Shown here: positions 56,495-64,000 of the stretch, in pieces | Layout: each line of letters starts with the position of its first letter | How positions within the stretch are numbered: position 1 is the stretch's first letter | Source: Cryobacterium inferilacus | GTDB taxonomy: Bacteria > Actinomycetota > Actinomycetes > Actinomycetales > Microbacteriaceae | DNA length: 64,000 bases | Direction of reading: 5' to 3' | NCBI RefSeq assembly: GCF_019599185.1 | Contig: NZ_JAIEUL010000005.1 | Coordinates: 1-64,000, forward strand | Position numbers and translations under genes: made by a program | Notes under the pieces: model-generated | The model's input: the letters and a program-made list of their open reading frames with translations, nothing else | What the model was told of the DNA's origin: nothing | The model's database searches: none

Positions 56495-58540
56495 CTACTT
56501 GGCGGTCACCGTGAGCAGTGCGTCTCCGACGGACACGTGGCCGGTGGCGGCCTGGTCGATGGAGCCGAACTTCTTCGGGTTCGTCACGAGCACCGGGGTG
56601 ATCAGCGAGTAGCCGGCCGCCTCGATCACGGCACGGTCGAAGGTCACCAGCGGGGTACCCGCCTCGACCTTGTCGCCGGCCTTGACCTTCACGTCGAAGC
56701 CCTTGCCGGCCAGGTTCACGGTGTCGATGCCCACGTGGATGAGCATTTCGATGCCGCCCTCCAGCATCAGGCCGAAGGCGTGCCCGGTCGGCTGGGCGAC
56801 CAGCACCTTGCCAGCGGTCGGAGCGAAGACGGTATCTCCGGTCGGGTCGACGCCAACGCCGAGTCCGACGATGCCCTTGCTGAACACGGGGTCAGGCACC
56901 TCATCGAGCGGAACGACGACGCCCTCGACCGGCGAACCGATCGTGGCCACGACGGTGGCGACCATGGTGGCCGTGCCGGCACCGGCGGGTGCGGCATCCG
57001 TGGCGGTTGCGGCGGCAACGGGTGCGGCGACAGTCACGACGGGAGCGTTCTTCGCGTCCTGCATGGCGGTGTCGGCGGCGAGCTGAGCGGCCGCTTCGGC
57101 CTTCTGCTCCGGCGACAGGTAGCCGGAGAGGATCACGAGGATCATCGCGGTGAAGAACGACGCGGCGACGGCAGCGGCGTACAGCGGGATGTTGTTGAAC
57201 GCCGGGATCGTGAGCAGCGAGGTGAACACGAACGCGTTGGTCGTGACGCCACCGCCGATGCCGATGATGACACCACCGACGAGGCAGCCGACGAGCATGC
57301 GCGGGTAGATGCGCTTGAACCGCAGGTGGATGCCGTACAGCGACGGTTCGGAGATACCACCGAGCAGGCCGGCGGCAAGAGCACCCGTCGCTGTCTGCTT
57401 CATCTGGCTGTTCTTGGCACGGATGGCCAGGACGAGCACACCGGCGGTGGCACCGAAGCAGGCGAAGTTCCAGGCGCCCATGGGGCCCTGGATGAAGTCA
57501 TAGCCGAGGGACTGGATGTTCAGCAGCATCACGGCGTTCAGCGGCCAGTGCAGGCCCAAGGGAACCATGAACGGGTAGGCCAGCGGGATGACGATCGCGA
57601 AGATGAGCGGTGAGAAGTCATTGATGGACTTGAGGAACTCGCCGATGGCCGCTCCGCCGAAGACACCGATCGGGCCGATGAGGAAGGCGGTGACCGGGAT
57701 CATGACGAGCATGCTCAGGAACGGCACGAAGATCAGCTGCACGCTGGCCGGGATGATCTTCTTCAGACCCTTGGTGAGGAGGCCGAGAACGACCGCCATC
57801 AGCAGCGGCGGGAAGACCTGCGAGCTGTAGTCGGTGACGGTGAGCGGCAGGCCGAAGATCGAGACGATGGCGGCCTTGCCGTCGAACACGGTCTGGGCGC
57901 CGTCGGTGGCGGCCAGGGCGGAGAAGCCCGGCAGCATGACGACGGCCATGATGCCGAAGCCGACCCACGGGTCGGCACCGAGGCGCTTGGAGGCGTTGTA
58001 GGCGACCATGAGGGGCAGGAAGACGAAGACGCCCTGCCACATCAGGTTGATGAAGGCCCAGCCGGGTTCGAGCGTGACGCCGGGTGCGTTCCAGGCGGGG
58101 ATGACACCGAGGGTGGCCATCAGTGCCATGAAGGTGATGAAGAGCGAGGCACCCAGCAGTGCGCCCAGGATCGGGCGGAAGGAGTCGGAGAGCACCTCGA
58201 AGAACGTGTCGAGCCCGGCGAACTTACCGCGGGGGCCCTTGGCGCGCTCGGCGGCCTTGATGTCATCGGCGCTTTCGCCGGTTCCGATTTTCTTCATCGA
58301 GGGGAGCGCGAGGATCTCGTTGTACACGGTCTCGACGGCGCCGCCGATGACGACCTGGTAGCGGTCGCCGCTCTGCGGCACGGCGCCCAGGACGACCGGG
58401 ATGGCTTCGACAACAGCCTGGTCGATCACGGATGCGTCCTTGAGCGTGAAGCGCAGGCGGGTCGCACAGTGGGTGAGGTGCACGACGTTGTCGGCCCCTC
58501 CGATGCTTTGGATAATGTCTCCAGCGGGTGTTGACGCCAC
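56495..58540 (-). CDS. bglF: Beta-glucoside PTS transporter, fused EIIBCA
   Basis: A 681-residue permease that imports and phosphorylates beta-glucosides. Domains are in the order IIB (C25 in HCATRLRF), IIC (about 105-465, with GISEPSLYGIHLRFKR) and IIA (H602 in IHVGIDTV). A 60-residue Ala/Thr/Val-rich linker joins IIC and IIA. GTG 58540 has AAGGAG upstream; longer open frames are not supported. No phospho-beta-glucosidase or BglG antiterminator is adjacent, so its partner must be elsewhere. Confidence 0.93.
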   Translation of the reverse strand: MASTPAGDIIQSIGGADNVVHLTHCATRLRFTLKDASVIDQAVVEAIPVVLGAVPQSGDRYQVVIGGAVETVYNEILALPSMKKIGTGESADDIKAAERAKGPRGKFAGLDTFFEVLSDSFRPILGALLGASLFITFMALMATLGVIPAWNAPGVTLEPGWAFINLMWQGVFVFLPLMVAYNASKRLGADPWVGFGIMAVVMLPGFSALAATDGAQTVFDGKAAIVSIFGLPLTVTDYSSQVFPPLLMAVVLGLLTKGLKKIIPASVQLIFVPFLSMLVMIPVTAFLIGPIGVFGGAAIGEFLKSINDFSPLIFAIVIPLAYPFMVPLGLHWPLNAVMLLNIQSLGYDFIQGPMGAWNFACFGATAGVLVLAIRAKNSQMKQTATGALAAGLLGGISEPSLYGIHLRFKRIYPRMLVGCLVGGVIIGIGGGVTTNAFVFTSLLTIPAFNNIPLYAAAVAASFFTAMILVILSGYLSPEQKAEAAAQLAADTAMQDAKNAPVVTVAAPVAAATATDAAPAGAGTATMVATVVATIGSPVEGVVVPLDEVPDPVFSKGIVGLGVGVDPTGDTVFAPTAGKVLVAQPTGHAFGLMLEGGIEMLIHVGIDTVNLAGKGFDVKVKAGDKVEAGTPLVTFDRAVIEAAGYSLITPVLVTNPKKFGSIDQAATGHVSVGDALLTVTAK

Positions 58541-58626
58541 CTGGGTCTCCTTCTGGTGTTCATGCCAAGCGCGCATTGCCACTTGGAACAGCTCAACACG
58601 AACCAGGATGGTCGGCTGAGAATCGG

Positions 58627-58642
58627 CTGTTAAGTTCAACAG
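58627..58642. promoter_or_regulatory. Inverted repeat upstream of bglF
   Basis: CTGTT-AAGTTC-AACAG lies about 87 bp upstream of the bglF start in the 247-bp gap. It is a possible operator; no cognate regulator is adjacent and the match is short. Confidence 0.4.
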
Positions 58643-58724
58643 GCCGGTTGTAATTTACACCGTCGGACCACTGCCGAAGGTCCCGCTATCTTGTCAACGG
58701 CTGCGTTCGTGCTGGTCACAGCGC

Positions 58725-58751
58725 AAAAAAATGAGGGAGTGCTCATTTTTT
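58725..58751 (-). terminator. Intrinsic terminator with T-tract
   Basis: AAAAAAATGAG-GGAGTG-CTCATTTTTT forms a stem ending in a T-run on either strand; it lies 37 bp beyond the serine-hydrolase stop and would terminate that transcript before bglF. Confidence 0.88.
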
Positions 58752-58787
58752 CGCCGGCTGCGGCCCGGGCACGCCCGCCGCGCGCCG

Positions 58788-59756
58788 CTACAGGTCGCTC
58801 AGCAGGGCGAGACCAGCGCGGTCCACCGAGGCCGATCTCGCTGTCAGCACCACGGCAGCCGTGCCAGCCCGCCGATCCAGGCTCAGCCAGCTGTGGAATC
58901 CGCCGGTCTCGCCGTTGTGGAAAGTGATCGGCCGGTCCTTGAGGTCCACGGTGATCCAGGCGGCACCGATCCGGGCGCGACCGGCCATCGGCGCCACCGG
59001 ATCCAACGCGCTCAGTCCGGGCGCTGTGGAGTCCACCAGCGCCGCCGCGAGCCGCGCCATGTCGCCGATCGACGCGCGGATACCCCCCGCCGGTGCGATG
59101 GCCGCGCCCGTCCACGGTTCGCGGGGCCGACCGTTCCGGCTGCGACCGACCAGGGCGACCTGGCTCAATTCGCCGGGGTGCGCGGGCGTGTACATCCCGG
59201 TGAGCTGCAGCGGCTTGCTCAGACGCTGCTCGACCAGGTCGGGGTAGCTCAGTTGTGCGGCCGCGGCCACAGCGTGGCCGAGCAGTTCGAAGCCGAGATT
59301 GGAGTACTTCGGGCGAGGCCGGCCCAGGCGCACGCCGCGCGCCTGCTCCAGGAGTTCCTCCACGCTCTCTCCGTACGGGTTCGTCCCGTGCCGCCACAGC
59401 GCGAAACTGCGCCGAAGCACCTGCGACGATGGCGGCAGCCGGGGCACGCCAGAGGAGTGTGTGCTCAGCGCGGCCAGGGTCACCCCGGCCACGGCGCTGC
59501 CATCCAGCGGCAGCAGGTCACCCAGGGTGCTGTCCGGCTGCACCTCTCCCCGATGGAGGGCGTCGACGTAGAGCAGTCCGGTGATGCCCTTCGAGAGCGA
59601 GCCGATCTCGAAATCGGCCGCGGGCTCGCATCCGTGTACGGCGACTCTCACGGCACCGGCAGAGACGGTGGCGACGGCCGCCACCGGATGCCGCGAACCC
59701 AGCCGGGTGGTGAGCCACCGGTTCAGGTCCACCTCAGCGTCCACGGCGCCCGTCAC
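58788..59756 (-). CDS. Serine hydrolase of the beta-lactamase/D-Ala-D-Ala carboxypeptidase family
   Basis: A 322-residue protein with the SxxK motif S53-L-S-K56 and the YSN triad motif at 151-153 (KYSNLGFELLG), and a late HNGETGG replacing KTG, as in class C-like esterases and carboxypeptidases. No signal peptide is seen. GTG 59756 overlaps the M23 stop. Substrate could be an ester, peptide or beta-lactam. Confidence 0.9.
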   Translation of the reverse strand: MTGAVDAEVDLNRWLTTRLGSRHPVAAVATVSAGAVRVAVHGCEPAADFEIGSLSKGITGLLYVDALHRGEVQPDSTLGDLLPLDGSAVAGVTLAALSTHSSGVPRLPPSSQVLRRSFALWRHGTNPYGESVEELLEQARGVRLGRPRPKYSNLGFELLGHAVAAAAQLSYPDLVEQRLSKPLQLTGMYTPAHPGELSQVALVGRSRNGRPREPWTGAAIAPAGGIRASIGDMARLAAALVDSTAPGLSALDPVAPMAGRARIGAAWITVDLKDRPITFHNGETGGFHSWLSLDRRAGTAAVVLTARSASVDRAGLALLSDL

Positions 59757-60490
59757 CGCCCCGCTCCGTTCGCCGGCCTCGCGGGTGAATCCGGCTCAAC
59801 GATTGACCCCTCAGCGGGCACACCCGACGCCCGGTGCACCGGCGGGCCAGCCAGGCCGACGTGTTCGGAGTAGCAGGTGAAGGCGATCGGCAGACCCCTG
59901 GCCACGCCGAGGTTCGCGCTGTCCATGGCCTGCAGGTGCAGGTGCGGCTGGGTGGAATTGCCGGAATTGCCGCAGCGGGCGACCGGTTGACCCGTCGTCA
60001 CGGACTCGCCGACGCCGACGAGGATCGACTCGGCCCGTAGATGCACCAGGGCGAGGAATCCGGCGCCATCGGTCAGCTCGATGATGACGTGGTTGCCGGC
60101 GATCGCGGCCACACCGGCCCGCACCCGCGCCGCCTGCCCCAGGGCGTACGGCAGGAGAGCGAGTGGAGACCGGCGGGCCTGGTGATCACCCTCGCCGTCG
60201 TGTACGGCGATGACCGAGCCGGCGGCGGGAGCGAGGACGCTCCGGCCGAACCCGACGAACCGGTCAGGGGGTTCCGTGCCGAACACGGTTGCCCAGTCGC
60301 GCGTTCCCGCGGTGCGGCCCCACTCATCGACGCCGACGAAATCGATCGCATAGCGCTCGCCGAACAGGTCGCTTCCATGACTGGGCACCCGCTGGGCCGG
60401 ACTGTTCTGCACCAGCCACCGGCCGGAGAAAGGTAGAGACAGCAGAACGGGCCGCGGGGATCTCTCCTCCGCGGCCCGTTCGTGGCTCAT
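59753..60490 (-). CDS. M23-family metallopeptidase-like protein
   Basis: 245 residues with a LytM-type zinc site: H38-x-x-D41 region (HGSDLFGERYAIDF), H150 and the H183-x-H185 pair in QPHLHLQ. No signal peptide is visible, odd for a cell-wall hydrolase. A 13-bp hairpin lies within codons 4-16. It is coupled to the following serine hydrolase gene (GTGA). Confidence 0.85.
   Translation of the reverse strand: MSHERAAEERSPRPVLLSLPFSGRWLVQNSPAQRVPSHGSDLFGERYAIDFVGVDEWGRTAGTRDWATVFGTEPPDRFVGFGRSVLAPAAGSVIAVHDGEGDHQARRSPLALLPYALGQAARVRAGVAAIAGNHVIIELTDGAGFLALVHLRAESILVGVGESVTTGQPVARCGNSGNSTQPHLHLQAMDSANLGVARGLPIAFTCYSEHVGLAGPPVHRASGVPAEGSIVEPDSPARPANGAGR
60445..60481 (-). other. Strong hairpin just after the M23 start codon
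   Basis: GAACGGGCCGCGG (60445-60457) and CCGCGGCCCGTTC (60469-60481) form a perfect 13-bp stem inside the M23 coding region. It also sits just beyond the msrA stop, so it could end the msrA transcript or limit translation of the M23 gene. Confidence 0.75.
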
Positions 60491-60508
60491 GCGCTCAACC
60501 TAGACTGA

Positions 60509-61030
60509 TCAGCTGTTGCTGGCGACCTCGCGGCGCGGCAGAACCCAGCCCGGCCGCACGAAGTGGCAGGTGTAGCCGTTGGGGTAGTTCTGCAGGTAGT
60601 CCTGGTGCTCGGGCTCGGCCAGCCAGAAGTCGCCCAGCGGTTCAACCTCGGTCACGACCGGGCCTGGCCAGATGCCGGATGCGTCGACATCGGCGATGGT
60701 GTCGCGGGCGACCCGCTCCTGCTCGGCATCCGCGTAGAAGATCGCGGAGCGGTAGCTGCGGCCGCGGTCGTTGCCCTGACGGTCCTTGGTCGACGGGTCG
60801 TGGATCTGGAAGAAGAATTCCAGCATCGCACGGAAACTGGTGCGCTCGGGGTCGAAGGTGATCTCGATGGCCTCGGCGTGGTCGCCGTGGTTGCGGTAGG
60901 TAGCGTTGGGGGTGTCGCCGCCGGTGTAACCGACCCGGGTGGAGAGCACGCCGGGCTGCTTGCGCACAAGCTCCTCGACGCCCCAGAAACAGCCGCCCGC
61001 CAGTGTCGCCTTCTCAGTTGTTGCGCTCAT
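60509..61030 (-). CDS. msrA: Peptide-methionine (S)-S-oxide reductase
   Basis: A 173-residue enzyme that repairs oxidised methionine. The catalytic GCFWG motif holds C14, and the family segments VGYTGG and HAEAIEI are present. Length is normal for the short form without fused MsrB. ATG 61030 is the start. Confidence 0.95.
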   Translation of the reverse strand: MSATTEKATLAGGCFWGVEELVRKQPGVLSTRVGYTGGDTPNATYRNHGDHAEAIEITFDPERTSFRAMLEFFFQIHDPSTKDRQGNDRGRSYRSAIFYADAEQERVARDTIADVDASGIWPGPVVTEVEPLGDFWLAEPEHQDYLQNYPNGYTCHFVRPGWVLPRREVASNS

Positions 61031-61161
61031 GGTGTGCCTTTCTCAGTTGTGACCAGCATACGGACGCTCACTCAGCCGTCGCTTCCTCGGTGCCAACGCT
61101 CGCGGGTGGTTCGCTGTTCCAGCCGCGCCGGTGCGCACAGCAGCCTCCCAGCCTCGCTCGA

Positions 61162-62310
61162 TCAGAACCGCAGCAGAGCGACGGCTGCGGCTTGATCCGG
61201 CAGCTCGTCCGGCTTCGTCAGATGTACCGATCCGCCGTGCTGCAGGGTCTGCACCGCCGCACTCGCCCAGAGGTCCTCTCCCGACGCTTCAAAGGCCGGC
61301 CCGGTCTCCAGGCGGTCGGCATCCAGGTCATACCGCCCCCAGACCGGTTCGCCCTCACCGAGCAGCAGGGTGTCGACCTGTCCGCGGTAGGCGGCTCGCA
61401 CGATGTCGGGAAGAACGCTCGTCGCGCCCTGATCGCCCCGACCCAGGAGCTCGGCCGCTTTGGCAATGGCGTCGACCCTGCCACTGTCCAGCCGACTCTT
61501 CGCCTCGGGGTAGGCGAGGTCGTGCAATTCCCGCACATCCAGCGACGCCGGATTGGTGTGGACCACGCCGATGAGCATCGAGCCGAGATGAGCGTCGTGC
61601 TGGAAATGTCCGCCGACCTCGGCATCCGCCACCAGGACCAGGGGCTGAGGGTCTGCGGCGTTCAGCTTGTCGACGGCTTTGGCCACGGCCCCGACGAACT
61701 CCTGGAGAAGGGCCTTGCGGAAGTCGGGCGGGCCGTCGCCATACACCTGGGCATTTGAGATGTTGGCGCTGCCCACTCTCGGCCGGGCCGGTGGACTGGC
61801 CTGCACAGGGTTTTCATAGTCGTTCTCCACCGAGGCTCGCTCCGGCAACCCCGCGGTGGTGTCCAGGACCAGGTCGTGGCGCGATCCGGTGTAGAGACGA
61901 GCCGACTCGGACGTGACCGTCAGGACTCGGAACTGCCCATCGGCCGTGAGCAGGGGCAACAGGGGCCGGACATCGAAGGCGTGTCCCACGACGACCCGGT
62001 CCTCGAAGTCGAGCGGTACGTGGAAATCGTCCAACTGATCCTGCCCGATGAAGAGCGCCAGCCCGGTGGACCGGTGCTGCCAGAATTCACGGTCCTCCAG
62101 GAGGTCAGTCGCTGGTTGGAGCAACGCATCGGCTTCCGCCTCGGTCAGGCTGGTTCGGGTGAGTTTGGTCCGGGCGTCCGCCAAGAGGTTCTTGAGCCGG
62201 ATCGGGTCCTGTCGCACCTCCTTCCCGGTGGGATGCGTCTGCAGGAAAATCGACACTGCAGAGGGCGACTCACTGGTCATCAGTCGGATCAAGTCGGTGT
62301 GCGTGAACAA
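61162..62310 (-). CDS. Bacterial release-factor-like (baeRF) family protein
   Basis: A 382-residue protein similar to the bacterial archaeo-eukaryotic release factor family (baeRF3-like), with FLQTHPTG and a three-domain layout. Relatives occur in stress clusters; a role in ribosome or peptide release is a prediction from the fold. The start is TTG 62310 with AAAGGA upstream. Confidence 0.75.
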   Translation of the reverse strand: MFTHTDLIRLMTSESPSAVSIFLQTHPTGKEVRQDPIRLKNLLADARTKLTRTSLTEAEADALLQPATDLLEDREFWQHRSTGLALFIGQDQLDDFHVPLDFEDRVVVGHAFDVRPLLPLLTADGQFRVLTVTSESARLYTGSRHDLVLDTTAGLPERASVENDYENPVQASPPARPRVGSANISNAQVYGDGPPDFRKALLQEFVGAVAKAVDKLNAADPQPLVLVADAEVGGHFQHDAHLGSMLIGVVHTNPASLDVRELHDLAYPEAKSRLDSGRVDAIAKAAELLGRGDQGATSVLPDIVRAAYRGQVDTLLLGEGEPVWGRYDLDADRLETGPAFEASGEDLWASAAVQTLQHGGSVHLTKPDELPDQAAAVALLRF

Positions 62311-62393
62311 TGTGGGGTCCTTTCGCAGAGCGTCTGGTCACGTGTCATTCGATCCTAAAACGCAGGGCTGGCGAATCGCCCGGGACGACAAAA

Positions 62394-62425
62394 AAGCCCG
62401 GCTGCGAATGATCGCAACCGGGCTT
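62394..62425 (-). terminator. Terminator of tRNA-Lys
   Basis: AAGCCCGG pairs with CCGGGCTT around an inner TGCGA/TCGCA stem; on the minus strand a run of six T follows. It ends the tRNA-Lys transcript 8 bp beyond the gene. Confidence 0.9.
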
Positions 62426-62432
62426 CCCACTG

Positions 62433-62508
<76 letters not shown>

Positions 62509-62621
62509 ATGTTTGTCGGCTGGGCTTCCCCTGCCGACATGAGACATTACCACCAGTATTGAACCCGGCGCCAATCGAGGGCGAACATCGGCGTGTCGCA
62601 GGAGAGCACTACTCTGGGAGC

Positions 62622-63437
62622 GTGACCGAGACCCCGCTGCCCACCCTCGCCGATGATCTCACCCTCGCTCTGGAGCTGGCCGATGCCGCCGACGCGATCT
62701 CGATGGCCAGGTTCGAGTCGCTCGACCTGATCGTGACCACCAAACCCGACCGCACGCCTGTCACCGACGCCGATCAGGCCGTTGAACGCGCCATCCGCGA
62801 CCTGCTGGCCGAGCGGCGCCCTGCCGACGGCATCCTCGGCGAAGAATTCGGCACGGCGGGTTCCACCAGCCGGCAGTGGATCATCGACCCGATCGACGGC
62901 ACCGCCGGGTTCCTGCGCGGCATCCCCATCTGGGGCACCCTCATCGCCCTCGCCGTGGACGGCGTTCCCGTGCTCGGCGTGGTCAGCTCCCCCGCCCTCG
63001 GCAAACGCTGGTGGGCGGCCCTCGGCGGTGGCGCCTGGTCGAGCGACGCGCGCTTGCCGGACGCCCCGCCCACACGGATCAGCGTCTCCGGCGTCGAAAC
63101 CCTCGCCGACGCCTCCCTCAGCTACAACAGCATCCAGCAGTGGGATGCGGCCGGTCGGCTGGACTCGGTCGTCTCGCTGAGCCGTCAGGTCTGGCGCACC
63201 CGCGCCTACGGCGACATGTGGTCGTACATGCTCCTCGCCGAAGGCCATCTCGATATCGCGGGCGAATTCGACCTGCAGCCATACGACATGGCCGCCCTGG
63301 TGCCGATCGTGCAGGAGGCCGGCGGGCGCTTCACCTCCGTCGACGGGCAGGACGGCCCGTGGCACGGCAGCGCCCTCGCCACGAATGGCCGCCTGCACGA
63401 GCTGACCCTGGCCGCCCTGGCCGCCCCGACGGCGTGA
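62622..63437 (+). CDS. hisN: Histidinol-phosphatase (inositol monophosphatase family)
   Basis: A 271-residue Mg-dependent phosphatase with GEEFG and DPIDGTAGFLRG (metal-binding Asp/Glu) and the late GEFDLQPYDMAALVPIV motif. In actinobacteria this group (HisN) supplies histidinol-phosphatase activity; inositol-phosphatase is the alternative. GTG 62622 is the start. Confidence 0.88.
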   Translation: MTETPLPTLADDLTLALELADAADAISMARFESLDLIVTTKPDRTPVTDADQAVERAIRDLLAERRPADGILGEEFGTAGSTSRQWIIDPIDGTAGFLRGIPIWGTLIALAVDGVPVLGVVSSPALGKRWWAALGGGAWSSDARLPDAPPTRISVSGVETLADASLSYNSIQQWDAAGRLDSVVSLSRQVWRTRAYGDMWSYMLLAEGHLDIAGEFDLQPYDMAALVPIVQEAGGRFTSVDGQDGPWHGSALATNGRLHELTLAALAAPTA

Positions 63438-63469
63438 CCCCGCACCGGTTCACCTGAACGCCCCGCGTC

Positions 63470-63986
63470 ATGACTGCTCGCCGTATCAGTTCAGCCCGCC
63501 TCCGCCCGGTCCTGCTCGCCGCTGCCGCCCTGCTGCTCACCGGCTGCACCGACCTCACGCTCGCCCCGCCGGAGGATGCCGCTGGGGGCATGGTGGCGCG
63601 CGCCGGAAGCGGTGAGATCGAGCAGCTCACCGTGGGCGACTGCATCACGGTGGTCGACGGTGGTCGACGGTGATCTGCACTCCGGGTTCGACCCCGTGCC
63701 CTGCACCGCCCCGCACGACTGGGAGGTCTATCTCGACCTCGAGATCGCGGGCCGGCCGCAACACTCCGACGATATCGACGACACGGATGCGGTCGTGGCC
63801 GCCGCAGAGGAAGGCTGCGGCGCGGCCCTCCGGCCGTTCCTCGACCTGCCAGACACCGCCACATCCGCGCTCGGCTACACCTATCTGGTGCCGGACGGGT
63901 CTGCCGATCGAGGACGGGTGGTGCGCTGCCTCATCGGCGACATGAGCGGGCCGGTGACCGGCTCCCTGGCGGGCGCAGCGAGGTAG
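63470..63986 (+). pseudogene. Septum-formation-type lipoprotein, frameshifted by a 10-bp duplication
   Basis: The first part (63470-63673) encodes a signal peptide with a lipobox (LLLTGC), then VGDCITVVDGGRR and a stop. The rest of the protein continues in another frame to 63986 (DLHSGFDPVPCTAPHDWEVY). TGGTCGACGG is present twice in tandem at 63651-63660 and 63661-63670; deleting one copy restores a single frame of about 168 residues matching the Septum_form family (conserved Cys/His pattern GDC...PC..PHDWEVY). The function of such proteins is unknown. A sequencing error must be excluded. Confidence 0.82.
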
Positions 63987-64000
63987 AACCGCGTCACTCC

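Noticed and set aside
58541-58787. BglG-type antiterminator target (RAT) before bglF
   Set aside because: The only terminator hairpin (58725-58751) fits the end of the serine-hydrolase transcript, no RAT-like sequence overlaps it, and no BglG gene is nearby.

Overview
The window is high-GC actinobacterial DNA. Short intergenic gaps, GTG/TTG starts, a gltX next to a tRNA-Gln, DUF222/HNH, DUF6458 and DUF998 proteins and fused trehalose synthase/phosphatase together suggest a member of the Microbacteriaceae (something like Cryobacterium or a relative). No rRNA or marker gene is present, so the genus is an inference.

Region 1 (1-4.2 kb) is the end of an integrative element. A tyrosine recombinase and an excisionase-like protein sit directly against the 3' end of tRNA-Gln(CUG). 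Behind them is a large nuclease with four winged-helix-like modules and a PD-(D/E)XK domain. Sample lines here have 40-58% GC, against about 68-77% in neighbouring core genes. The far end of the element lies outside the window.

Region 2 (4.2-22 kb) is core plus accessory chromosome: a thioredoxin-reductase-like protein coupled to gltX; a LysR regulator divergent from a PLP enzyme with a clear T-N11-A palindrome between them; a DUF222/HNH protein; a TetR-controlled reductase plus DJ-1 pair that looks like reactive-carbonyl detoxification; leuB-ilvE-FAH hydrolase; serA; and small membrane proteins.

Region 3 (22-32.3 kb) holds the branched-chain amino acid operon ilvD-ilvB-ilvN-ilvC, then fused OtsA-OtsB trehalose synthesis. 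Nearby is a GH15-type protein less than half the usual length that has kept both candidate catalytic glutamates.

Region 4 (32.3-45.9 kb) holds the biotin ECF transporter bioYMN, a flavodoxin, a glycine-betaine/proline ABC importer, a Cache/PAS sensor without a kinase domain, an IclR regulator, YceI with an ECF sigma/anti-sigma pair, an ArgP/LysE-type amino acid exporter pair and a DUF7002-like protein with hints of an ADP-ribosyltransferase fold.

Region 5 (46-58.6 kb) is sugar uptake. A LacI regulator and a perfect 14-bp palindrome precede an operon for a peptide-class (SBP_bac_5) ABC importer, an alpha/beta hydrolase and a GH1 beta-glucosidase. DUF2252 and a beta-glucoside PTS IIBCA follow.

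Region 6 (58.7-64 kb) has a serine hydrolase, an M23 peptidase, msrA, a release-factor-like protein, tRNA-Lys(CUU), hisN and a septum-formation-type lipoprotein broken by an exact 10-bp tandem duplication. Two dispersed repeat families occur in intergenic gaps: a 53-bp palindromic element (13.7 and 54.9 kb) and a 24-bp element (23.3 kb and an inverted pair at 45.9 kb).
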